Below are positions 41,767 to 50,290 of a DNA stretch of 64,000 nucleotides, piece after piece. The notes beneath the pieces are model-generated. The model was not told the origin of the DNA and did not search any database. It saw only the letters and a list, made by a program, of their open reading frames with translations. The translations under genes and the position numbers were made by a program. Within the stretch, counting starts at the first letter, position 1. Each line of letters begins with the position of its first letter. The stretch is taken from NCBI GenBank assembly GCA_015485155.1, contig WFUF01000027.1, forward strand, positions 62,001 to 126,000. The letters are read 5' to 3'. Origin of the DNA: Robiginitomaculum sp. Lineage in GTDB: Bacteria; Pseudomonadota; Alphaproteobacteria; Caulobacterales; Maricaulaceae.

Positions 41767-41884
41767 TCGTATTTACGTTTGGACTAAGCTGCCCGTTTAT
41801 ATTGAAATTCGTCGGAATTGTTCGCAATTTCTGGAACGTCAGCTTCTGATTTACGAATCATAGTGGTTTGACTATACTGCGAGT

Positions 41885-42199
41885 TTGAGCTCGTTATCCC
41901 GTCGTTATGATCGTCCTGCATCAGAGGCCGAAGCGCTAGAAGAAAACGCGATCGACCTGAAAGCGTGGATCGCAGAGCGGATCGATCGAAGCATCAATTC
42001 GGCAGGATTGACCCAAACCGAAGCTGCTGAGCGCATGGGTCTTAAACAGCCCGATCTGTCGGCTGTGCTGCACGGCAGACTCAAAGGTTATTCAGTTGAG
42101 CGTTTGGCTCGGTGTCTATCGGCATTGGGAGACGAAGTTAAACTCACGGTCAAAAGCACAGATGGAGCGGAGACCTCATTTATCGTGGGAGAGAGCTGA
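41885..42199 (+). CDS. XRE/HigA-type helix-turn-helix protein (orphan antitoxin-like)
   Basis: RSINSAGLTQTEAAERMGLKQPDLSAVLHGRLKGYSVERLARCLSALGDEVKLTVK; no toxin gene fits between it and the upstream ORF. Confidence 0.75.
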   Translation: MSSLSRRYDRPASEAEALEENAIDLKAWIAERIDRSINSAGLTQTEAAERMGLKQPDLSAVLHGRLKGYSVERLARCLSALGDEVKLTVKSTDGAETSFIVGES

Positions 42200-42202
42200 T
42201 CG

Positions 42203-42385
42203 ATGCTGTCTCCAGGCGAAATCTACTCTAATTTGGATGACCTAGCTGCCAATCCCCCCGAAGGCGGTGCCTTCGGTTTGGCGTTAATGGAGGCAGTTGG
42301 CGCTCCGCGTTCAACTATCACCAAGTTGAAAGACAAGGCGGCAGATGGTGCGTTTCATCGACGCAATTTGGTTTGCAAAATATAG
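42203..42385 (+). pseudogene. Truncated 5' fragment of an island gene (possibly MmeI-like DNA methyltransferase N-terminus)
   Basis: MLSPGEIYSNLDDLAANPPEGGAFGLALMEAVGAPRSTITKLKDKA... then runs into sequence antisense to the ino1-like fragment. Confidence 0.4.
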
Positions 42386-42608
42386 CTTCGGAGAGGGTGC
42401 GACCAACTTTTCGCGAATCAATATCAAAGCAGCTCACAATTTCGATGTCGCCCGGCTTGATACCTCCAACGACTGGGAGAATAAGACCCGAAGTTTCCTC
42501 CGTTCTGCCGTAGTATTGTATTCCCTGAACGAGGCTAGCCGCGCAGTTTCCAACGCCCACCAACGCAACCTTTATGGGTGCAGATACAGAATTTCGAACA
42601 TTCGGCAT
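42318..42608 (-). pseudogene. N-terminal fragment of inositol-3-phosphate synthase (Ino1-like)
   Basis: IKVALVGVGNCAASLVQGIQYYG...GDIEIVSCFDIDSRKVGRTLSEAIFCKPNC matches the Ino1 N-terminal pattern, then ends abruptly in VDETHHLPPCLSTW*. Confidence 0.75.
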
Positions 42609-42655
42609 TTCAGTTAATCCTCATAACCTCGCATCGCTCAAATAATCATGGAGCA

Positions 42656-43864
42656 TCAACTCCGAAAGACGGAGTGAAGTGCGTCACCTGCTAGCGTGAT
42701 ATTTTCGTGATTTAGGAAGACAGAATGGTGCACAAATGCTCCTGTGGCATGAACTCGTTCCGCTACCTCGCATTGCTGTTCATACCAGTCTTCAGAAACG
42801 AGATCTAAGCCACGAAATCTAGGCTGCCCCTTCGGTTCAAACTTCTTCGACTTGTATACAGGTTCATAAATTGATCCCGCAAAAAATGAACCAAAGCCGA
42901 GCGTTCTAAGCGCATCAAGGAAGTTATTTTTTTGACTTGTGTCATTAAATAGCAAAGGCAAACAATACCTGTGACAATCGTCTATATAATCAGGCTGAGG
43001 TACCGTGACACCGAATTTCCTTGCTAATTCAGAGTACTCATTCATTCTTGTCTGAACACTTATTTTCCTAGCCTTAAAGCGAGTTTGACTATCTAGAACC
43101 ATGGCAATTTGGATCTCTGACAACCCGGCATTTGTTCCAACACCAGGCCCCAAATCGAACAGCTCAACATCAAATTCACACGCCCGTTTCGTGTCTAGCA
43201 CCCTACTATTATTCTTAAACCTATGTGCATGCGCAGCAATAATTGGATCAGACGTACAAATCGCACCACCTTCGCCGGAAGTAATTTGTTTGCTCTGTTG
43301 AAAGGAAAAGACACTGCAATCCCCAAACGAGCCTAGCTTTCTCCCGTTGGCTACCCCTCCGTGGGACTGTGCACAATCTTCAATTAGCTTTATATCATTT
43401 CTATCGCATAGCTGCCTTAGTTCTGCAGGATTAGGACAATTACCATACAGATTGACCGACAGAAGCGCCTTGGTTTTAGAGGTTATTACATTTTCGACAT
43501 GGCTTAGGTTCATACAAAGCGTGCGGATATCAATATCAACGACGACTGGCTTTGCGTTGACACGTAAGACTTCGCATGTTGGCGCGATCCAAGTGCACGC
43601 TGGTACGATAACTTCGTCGTTCAATCCAACCCCGCACGCCTCGAGAGCCAATGCCAAAGCTGAACTTCCTGATGAGCAGGGAATATTGAACTCACAACCA
43701 CTGATTTCTCTGAAGCTTTTCGAAAAGCGCTGCTCAAAAGAACGGTTTTTCTCTCCCGTGTATCCGGAGATTGCTAAACGCTGTCGATCGATAGCCTCTT
43801 TGAAAAACTCTCCCTCAGCCAAGTAGTAATTAGGCCAAGAGCCCTTGAATCCGCTATTTGACAC
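42656..43864 (-). CDS. DegT/DnrJ/EryC1/StrS family aminotransferase (StsC-like)
   Basis: PCSSGSSALALALEACGVGLNDEVIVPACTWIAPTCEVL, LIEDCAQSHGG, FSFQQSKQITSGEGGAICTSD (PLP Lys motif). Confidence 0.9.
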   Translation of the reverse strand: MSNSGFKGSWPNYYLAEGEFFKEAIDRQRLAISGYTGEKNRSFEQRFSKSFREISGCEFNIPCSSGSSALALALEACGVGLNDEVIVPACTWIAPTCEVLRVNAKPVVVDIDIRTLCMNLSHVENVITSKTKALLSVNLYGNCPNPAELRQLCDRNDIKLIEDCAQSHGGVANGRKLGSFGDCSVFSFQQSKQITSGEGGAICTSDPIIAAHAHRFKNNSRVLDTKRACEFDVELFDLGPGVGTNAGLSEIQIAMVLDSQTRFKARKISVQTRMNEYSELARKFGVTVPQPDYIDDCHRYCLPLLFNDTSQKNNFLDALRTLGFGSFFAGSIYEPVYKSKKFEPKGQPRFRGLDLVSEDWYEQQCEVAERVHATGAFVHHSVFLNHENITLAGDALHSVFRS

Positions 43865-44468
43865 CCATGTACCCTTTTAAATTCGAACGCATGTCAAAAA
43901 CAGTATCGACAGCAAACAAGCCGGCAACCAGCAACATCTCGAAGGTACCAATTTTTGATCCTGTGCTTGCAAAAATTGCGATTAAAAATACGACCAATAG
44001 ACCGAAACCTTGGTAAGCCCAGTCCCTCGTTGGTGCGAAATTCCCTGTCTCTGCAACGCTTCTTTTGTCGAACAAATGACAAAGAGAGAACCAAGCGAAC
44101 TCCAGAAAAAAGAGAGCTGCCAAAAAGGTAAAGAATCGAGTTTCATTCCTCACTTCGTAAGACGCAAATAGTAATAGAACGCTTTGAATAGCAACTGTAA
44201 AAAAATGAAACAGGCGAACATATTCGCCCTTCGAATCATCCGTGAAAATATCAGCGATAAAGAGATTATTCCCAAAAAAATAGCGAATAGTAATTGTCAT
44301 TGCGATAAGTCCGCAAACTGCTGATGTTACCGTAATGTCAATTGTCTCCAAACTGAATCCCGATGCCCCAGGGTTCGTTAAAAGGAGTAATGCAGTGTTA
44401 CCAAATGTGAATGTGTATATCGCGTTAATAACGAAAGAAATCGAAGAAGTAACATCATTCTTTTCCAT
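43854..44468 (-). CDS. Multi-pass membrane protein of unknown function
   Basis: 204 aa with several hydrophobic segments (e.g. ISFVINAIYTFTFGNTALLLL, GFGLLVVFLIAIFAS); translationally overlaps its neighbours. Confidence 0.75.
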   Translation of the reverse strand: MEKNDVTSSISFVINAIYTFTFGNTALLLLTNPGASGFSLETIDITVTSAVCGLIAMTITIRYFFGNNLFIADIFTDDSKGEYVRLFHFFTVAIQSVLLLFASYEVRNETRFFTFLAALFFLEFAWFSLCHLFDKRSVAETGNFAPTRDWAYQGFGLLVVFLIAIFASTGSKIGTFEMLLVAGLFAVDTVFDMRSNLKGYMGVK

Positions 44469-46101
44469 ACGTTCCCCCAATCACCATACGAAATCCGGTC
44501 TGTTTGTCTGCACGACACGCGATCTGCGTATTTCGCACCCAAGTCCGAACGCAATCGGGATGATAAGCATAGCTACCACCCCTAATAACAATCCTCTGGA
44601 GAGAATCGACATCGCGTCCTAATCCTAGATCATTCTGCTCGCCTGGCCCAGAATAGGTGACCCCAAACACATGGACCATGGAACAAGTCCATTCTCGAAT
44701 ATTACCAGACATATCAACGCAACCGAAAACGGAGTCGCCTTGCGGCGAAAACTGTCCAACCGGCGAAGGCCCATCAAGGTTGAAAGAATGATTGCAATTA
44801 GTCTTGATAAACTCATTGCCCCACGGATATTCAGTTGCATTTTCGCCTGCAGCTGCCACTTCCCACTCAAGCTCCGTCGGTAGCCGTAAAACCTCTCGAT
44901 CTTTTATAAAGCCAAAGTGTTTTAGAGAGCGGTTGATTAGCTCGCAGAACTTGCACGCATCGAAGTAATTTACGTCAGTTATTGGCAAAAGAGCAGCTTC
45001 AGCATCAAAATTTCGATCTCTCATAAAGATATTGTATGTACTCGTCGTGAGGGGATATTTTTGAATCTTGAACGACGGTAAATTACTTTGTTGTCGCTTA
45101 CTCGGGGGTTCACTGAATTCAGAATCGGTATTACGCCCAGTGACGTAATTTCCATCAGGGATGGTGACAAAGCCCTCGATGAATTTTTCAACTACCTCGC
45201 GCTGGAAAAGGGGGTAGTCCTCCCGAATAGAACTGTTCCACCTTTTACGTTTCACGAAGGACGAGCGTATTCTTTGTGGAAGATCGATTTCTTCATACCA
45301 AGGAAAGTCAACTCCGGTCGGTTCAGACTCCATGAACCAAAGCACTGCTTGGGCGTTTTTCAATTTTTGGAACTTCAACAACGCGCCATCTCGATAAGCC
45401 AATGCGTCGGAAACTCTTTTCAGAGCGTCGTCCCGTTCTTCCCGTGTAGTCTGCTCCCTGAGGTTCACTACATCCACTTCGGGACAATAGTTGGTTTCGG
45501 CGTTGCAGTTTAGAACAGCTTTTTTTGATCCTATTAACACACGTGAAAATTGTTTTTTTTGTTGTCTGACGCTAAAAATTTCATTTAGCCGACCGCAATA
45601 GACCCCAAGCTGTTCTAAAGTAGTGGGCTCAATTGAAAGAGGCCTAGCATTGTGAATTAACCCAACCCAATGGAATTGATAAAGCAATTTCCATGGCGCG
45701 TCAGTGGACCAAATCGCTAAAAAATTTCCGCTCAAATTCAGACAACTAAGGTTCGGCTTTTCTAAACACTCAAACGCCGAACAGTCAAAGAAGATAATGC
45801 CGACCTTAAACTGCTTTCTATTTAATAGGGAAACGAGTTCCGAGAACTCAAATCTCCAGCTCTTAGGCCCAGCAAAAAGGTTGCCCTTTTCATCACTCCA
45901 CAACTTTACATACAAATAAAGCGGTCTGTCAGTGTACCTTCTAACTAGAGAATTCGTAAAGTTTCTGAAAGTGTTATCATAGAATAGCGCAGCGCTATCC
46001 CCGCCCCAAAATTTCTTCGAGACTTCAAAATATGTTGCGTCATCATTCTGTATTAATTCGTCATGTCGCGACGCTAAAATATAGTGGACTGGACTGCTCA
46101 A
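44455..46101 (-). CDS. SUMF1/FGE-sulfatase-fold protein with an uncharacterised N-terminal domain
   Basis: C-terminal LRLPTELEWEVAAAGENATEYPWGNEF, VFGCVDMSGNIREWTCS, RIVIRGGSYAYHPDCVRTWVRNTQIACRADKQTGFRMV. Confidence 0.88.
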   Translation of the reverse strand: MSSPVHYILASRHDELIQNDDATYFEVSKKFWGGDSAALFYDNTFRNFTNSLVRRYTDRPLYLYVKLWSDEKGNLFAGPKSWRFEFSELVSLLNRKQFKVGIIFFDCSAFECLEKPNLSCLNLSGNFLAIWSTDAPWKLLYQFHWVGLIHNARPLSIEPTTLEQLGVYCGRLNEIFSVRQQKKQFSRVLIGSKKAVLNCNAETNYCPEVDVVNLREQTTREERDDALKRVSDALAYRDGALLKFQKLKNAQAVLWFMESEPTGVDFPWYEEIDLPQRIRSSFVKRKRWNSSIREDYPLFQREVVEKFIEGFVTIPDGNYVTGRNTDSEFSEPPSKRQQSNLPSFKIQKYPLTTSTYNIFMRDRNFDAEAALLPITDVNYFDACKFCELINRSLKHFGFIKDREVLRLPTELEWEVAAAGENATEYPWGNEFIKTNCNHSFNLDGPSPVGQFSPQGDSVFGCVDMSGNIREWTCSMVHVFGVTYSGPGEQNDLGLGRDVDSLQRIVIRGGSYAYHPDCVRTWVRNTQIACRADKQTGFRMVIGGTYGKE

Positions 46102-46916
46102 AGTTTTGCTATGAATTCCAATATTTGATCAGTGAGCGTTGCTCTTATATTGGGCGCACTCAAACCATGCTCGCCATGCTGGAACTTAGAAAATACGATA
46201 TCGACAGCACTTTTTTCTACAGCCTTGTATGATTGGGAGATCGGAACTTCCGCATCTGCCGCCCCATGAGCAATCATAGCTTTGGGGCTTTCGATGTTGA
46301 ATAGGTTCGAATAGTCCCATGTCCGCATTTCATTGTAGTACTTTTCACCGATTACTAAATCGCCATCAATCAAAGCGCCCTCGCTTGCTACTTTTATCTG
46401 CCATTCTTCCGTAAAATAGTCTCTCAAATCAGTATCTGTGAGATCGAAGGCTGGCCACAAAAGAACCTCAGCCAAAACATCACTTATTTTGCAGGCCCTA
46501 ACGATTGTTGCACCTAAGCTCTCACCGCACGCGATAATCGATTTATCATACTTCCGAGCCACTTCAGAACACATGAACTCAAAGTCAGATATTTGCGATG
46601 AGAGGCTACAATCAGCATTGCTCCCACCACTACCTCCGTTGCCGAAGAAATCAAAAGTCACGGTACCAACATTCAATTTGTAGAGTTCACGCCCGATCGA
46701 CGGGAATATATCTGCATTCCCACGCGCATCGCCTCCCGGCCCACCGTGAGCACAAAGTAGTACTGACTTCAGCTCGGGTGGGATCAAAGAATAAACGAGG
46801 AGCGTCCCATTCGGTCCCTCAAGTGTTTGCTTTGAAAATCCATCCATGGTTCGACTCCTAGTCTCAGTTTCAATAGACGCGTCAATGAGGTTACGTAAAA
46901 ATGCAAAAATGTTCAT
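46098..46916 (-). CDS. Alpha/beta hydrolase (S9-like)
   Basis: VLLCAHGGPGGDARGN, TFDFFGNGGSGGS, IIACGESLGATIVRA nucleophile elbow. Confidence 0.85.
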   Translation of the reverse strand: MNIFAFLRNLIDASIETETRSRTMDGFSKQTLEGPNGTLLVYSLIPPELKSVLLCAHGGPGGDARGNADIFPSIGRELYKLNVGTVTFDFFGNGGSGGSNADCSLSSQISDFEFMCSEVARKYDKSIIACGESLGATIVRACKISDVLAEVLLWPAFDLTDTDLRDYFTEEWQIKVASEGALIDGDLVIGEKYYNEMRTWDYSNLFNIESPKAMIAHGAADAEVPISQSYKAVEKSAVDIVFSKFQHGEHGLSAPNIRATLTDQILEFIAKL

Positions 46917-48052
46917 ACGTCCACCCATAAGCCTCCTGATTCATTACTTGAGACGGCCGCTTGCGCCGCTCTCATTGAAACCCAGCCATCTTGAGCGGTT
47001 GGAATAACAAAAGCATCCGGTTTTTGTTCTCTATCCATAGAATCGTTTCTGATGCATGTTGCCATTCCTAAGTATATGTTTGCGAAAGCTTCAATAATCC
47101 CTTCCGCGTGCCCAACTGTAACACGATTAGAGCTTTTTGCCTCCTCTGAGAGGTAGACAGCACCGCGTTCGATGATGGTCGTTCTTTGATCAAGAGTAGA
47201 AAAAAACAACTGGTTAGGAAGTTCTTGCCTCCAGCGCATCCCGGCCAGTGTTCCATAAACCTCGACCTCCAAACCATGCTGCCTACCAATCGCGACCGAT
47301 GAGGTCCAAATGCGGCCGACGGCTCCATTTTCGAAACGGACATTTACCATTGCATCATCATCCAACTGCCGGCTAGGCACAATCGATGCGAGATCTGCAT
47401 TCACGCTCTTGGGCTCTAACCCGCTTACGAAGCTCGCCAAGTGAAGTGCGTGTATTCCACAGTCTATGAACTGACCTGATATTCCTGCATATTCTGGAGT
47501 GTATCGCCACCTCACTCTATCGTTAGCCTCTGCGTTTGCGTCGGCGTGATGCCCATGGGAAAAGTTACATTTTACCAATTTGATATCACCGAGTTTTCCT
47601 GATCGAACTAGTGATCTCATCTCGCGCACGAGCGGGTAGCCAGTATACCCGAAGTTTACTCCGCAAAGGCTTCCCGTTCTCTCCGATATTTCCATGAGCT
47701 CGGCCGCCTCAGCGACAGTGACAGTCAATGGTTTCTCACACAAAACATGGATGCCAGCCTCAAGAAACGCTTTCGTTATCTCGTAGTGAAGGTAATTCGG
47801 TGTGGCCACGGTCACCATCTGAACAGGATCGGAACACGACGCTTCATTTTCTAGCATTTGTTGCCAACTGCCATATGCTCGATCGCTCGATAATCCCAAT
47901 CCTACGCCAAATGCCACCGATTCAGTTTCTCTATGATCAAAAGCACCCGATACTAACTCAAACTGGCCGTCCAAAGCGGCTGCATACCGATGTAGAGCGC
48001 CGACTTGACTACCCTGACCACCTCCAATCATTCCCCAACGAATTGGCTTCAC
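46913..48052 (-). CDS. Gfo/Idh/MocA family dehydrogenase (inositol 2-dehydrogenase-like)
   Basis: RWGMIGGGQGSQVGALHRYAAALDGQFELVSGAF, HVLCEKPLTVTVAEAAEL, GISGQFIDCGIHALHLASFVSGL. Confidence 0.9.
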   Translation of the reverse strand: MKPIRWGMIGGGQGSQVGALHRYAAALDGQFELVSGAFDHRETESVAFGVGLGLSSDRAYGSWQQMLENEASCSDPVQMVTVATPNYLHYEITKAFLEAGIHVLCEKPLTVTVAEAAELMEISERTGSLCGVNFGYTGYPLVREMRSLVRSGKLGDIKLVKCNFSHGHHADANAEANDRVRWRYTPEYAGISGQFIDCGIHALHLASFVSGLEPKSVNADLASIVPSRQLDDDAMVNVRFENGAVGRIWTSSVAIGRQHGLEVEVYGTLAGMRWRQELPNQLFFSTLDQRTTIIERGAVYLSEEAKSSNRVTVGHAEGIIEAFANIYLGMATCIRNDSMDREQKPDAFVIPTAQDGWVSMRAAQAAVSSNESGGLWVDV

Positions 48053-48220
48053 TTAGACGCTCCATTTTTGATAAATAGTGCATATAAAAATGGGCTTTAG
48101 TCAACAGGCGTTCGACCTTTGTGTCGACCTCTTGTCACCGGTGCGGATCTTCATTTCTGTGTCATCATGGCTGAATCAGCGAACGCTGCTGCTCAATCTG
48201 GAGTATTCGTAGCCAAATAA

Positions 48221-49612
48221 CTAAAGGAACAACTTGGAATCAACTGGATGTGCAATCTTTAATAACTCGCTGCGACGGTAATCAAGCGATCCGCCTTGGC
48301 CGTATTCTGGACGATTGTTCTTATGCCCCATCAACGCGCATCGCAGACCATAGTCCAGACCGCCCTCCAACATGCGATCCTCGAAAGAGTGACGGAAAGA
48401 ATAAATGACGTGATCCGACGATGGTAACAGCTTTCGCTGACGGAAGGCCTTCATCAGATTGGCAGATACAAGCGTGCTTTTGTCATAGTAGTATGCAAAG
48501 CCTTCAGGGCATGATCGCATGGCAATCTCGGCCACGCCAACCAGGGGAATTTCTCGCCTCGAATCTTCAGTCTTTAGCTCTCGGTTTTGTTCCGGACGAA
48601 TTGCGATATGCGGCACTTTAGCATTCAAGCGAATGTCTTCTGACTGCAGGTTCACGAGTTCACTCAGTCTCGCACCTGTCTCAATCAACAGGTAGATCAA
48701 TACCCGCAACTCTAAACGTAAACCGTCGAATAATCCGGGGACCAAGATACGAGAGCGCACCCAATCATCTGTAAACGAGGCACGCTTCGCTTCGGTCTTC
48801 CCGGAGAAGTAAAAGTCGCGGAACGGATCTTCGAAATCGGTTTCACCAATGTGCTTGTAATATCGCTGAAGAAGTGAGCGCATATTTCCTATATGGCGAT
48901 TCGCCGTATTAGGAGCGACGGATTTTCTGGCACCATCCTGCGGCTGCATTCGTTCCACCCACCAATCCCGATACTCAAGAGCTTTATCGCGCGTGATGTC
49001 GCTGAGAGGAATGTCGCCCATCTGTTCGATAAAATAGTCTATCGAAGTACGCTTCGTTTTCTCCCAGGACCGCCTTTGTGCCTCGGACTTATTGTATTGA
49101 TCATCAAACGCAATCTTCGAAACATAGAGGTCAAAGGCCTCAGAAACTGGAATTGTCGAGGCCGGATTTGGAGCTCCTCCCAAAAGAGCTTCGCTGTCAG
49201 CTCGCTTCGGATCGCCATCAGCACTCGATTGCGCCTCAAGCGTTTTGATCCTCTCCATCAACTCGGCAATAGAACGACTCTCGGCGAGAGGCTCGGCAGG
49301 TTTGTATGAGAAGCCATAAGCCATCGCACGTGAAATAGCGGCTTTGTAGCGATGCTCTAAAGCAGCTCGCACGGTTGGGCCATTTGCGTTTTCTTCCGCC
49401 AACTCAATCGCCAGCGCCATCCAATATTCGTCATCCGCCTCGGCAAGGTGATCTCGCCTCAGGCGCACGATTTCAAGTGAATCGGTCTTGAGCGAAACCT
49501 TCGCAAAACGCCTTTGATCAAGGTGTGAAAATTGTCCGGGTACGCGCCGTTGATAGTACCAACGTTTTCCACGTTTGAGCAAAAATCTATCGGGATCGCG
49601 CATGATTGCCAT
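48221..49612 (-). CDS. Tyrosine recombinase/integrase (DUF6538-type N-terminus)
   Basis: RFLLKRGKRWYYQRRVPGQF; LLIETGARLSELVNLQSEDIRL; YSFRHSFEDRMLEGGLDYGLRCALMGHKNNRPEYGQG. Confidence 0.93.
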   Translation of the reverse strand: MAIMRDPDRFLLKRGKRWYYQRRVPGQFSHLDQRRFAKVSLKTDSLEIVRLRRDHLAEADDEYWMALAIELAEENANGPTVRAALEHRYKAAISRAMAYGFSYKPAEPLAESRSIAELMERIKTLEAQSSADGDPKRADSEALLGGAPNPASTIPVSEAFDLYVSKIAFDDQYNKSEAQRRSWEKTKRTSIDYFIEQMGDIPLSDITRDKALEYRDWWVERMQPQDGARKSVAPNTANRHIGNMRSLLQRYYKHIGETDFEDPFRDFYFSGKTEAKRASFTDDWVRSRILVPGLFDGLRLELRVLIYLLIETGARLSELVNLQSEDIRLNAKVPHIAIRPEQNRELKTEDSRREIPLVGVAEIAMRSCPEGFAYYYDKSTLVSANLMKAFRQRKLLPSSDHVIYSFRHSFEDRMLEGGLDYGLRCALMGHKNNRPEYGQGGSLDYRRSELLKIAHPVDSKLFL

Positions 49613-49617
49613 ACGCC

Positions 49618-49651
49618 CTTGTATCCCAGTTTGTATCCAGTTTGTATCCCA
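49618..49651 (+). repeat. Triplicated TTTGTATCC block at the island right end
   Basis: (C)TTGTATCC at 49618, TTTGTATCC at 49630 and 49641; same 12/11 spacing as 41281-41314. Confidence 0.75.
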
Positions 49652-49728
49652 CTTTTTGAAAAAAGCGCGGACGGGGCGCCATTTTCAAATCTAAGATCTT
49701 GTTTTTATTTAGAAAATAATTTTGAAAA

Positions 49729-49805
49729 TGGCGCGAGTGACGGGACTCGAACCCGCGACCTCCGGCGTGACAGGCCGGCACTCTAACCAACTGAGCTACA
49801 CCCGC
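49729..49805 (-). tRNA. tRNA-Asp (GTC)
   Basis: Reverse strand GCGGGTGTAGCTCAGTTGGTTAGAGTGCCGGCCTGTCACGCCGGAGGTCGCGGGTTCGAGTCCCGTCACTCGCGCCA; anticodon loop CTGTCAC. Confidence 0.95.
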
Positions 49806-50079
49806 GCATCTCGTTTATGTCCGCGAAATGATTTGCGCGGCAGAGCCGATGAAATACGGCTATGAACGCGGTTCGTCAAGGCAGATTATTCAAAGAATCT
49901 GTAAGAATATCCGCAAAACAGCAATATGCAGACACAAGTAAGCTTTTATAGAAAAACAGGCAATAAGCTGCCAATACAAATCTTAGAAATAAGAGAGTGA
50001 TTCCAGCAAAAACGTCAGAACTGAACCCAAGCCTACGCTAAAACAATGAAGCGGCAGACGAATGATAGCGTAATTAAAA

Positions 50080-50155
50080 TGGTGGGCGATGAGAGGCTCG
50101 AACTCCCGACATCCACGGTGTAAACATGGCGCTCTACCAACTGAGCTAATCGCCC
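50080..50155 (-). tRNA. tRNA-Val (TAC)
   Basis: Reverse strand GGGCGATTAGCTCAGTTGGTAGAGCGCCATGTTTACACCGTGGATGTCGGGAGTTCGAGCCTCTCATCGCCCACCA; anticodon loop TTTACAC. Confidence 0.95.
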
Positions 50156-50290
50156 GTACCAGTAATGACTGTCCGGTCTGCGGAATATGACCATTTTGAA
50201 CAAAACCGCAAGAGCAAAAAAGAAAAAGAGCCGACATTTGCCAGCCCTTTTACAGCGATATGTATCACCAGGGGCAACCCCCAGATAAAT

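Larger units (their letters stand above)
41203..49744. mobile_element. Integrative genomic island inserted at tRNA-Asp
   Basis: 19-bp exact direct repeat AAATGGCGCGAGTGACGGG at 41203-41221 and 49726-49744 (the latter inside the 3' end of tRNA-Asp); tyrosine integrase adjacent to the tRNA; non-core cargo between. Confidence 0.88.

Noticed and set aside
44455-46101. Diversity-generating retroelement target (FGE/C-lectin fold protein)
   Set aside because: No reverse transcriptase, no template/variable repeat pair and no adenine-biased repeat seen nearby.
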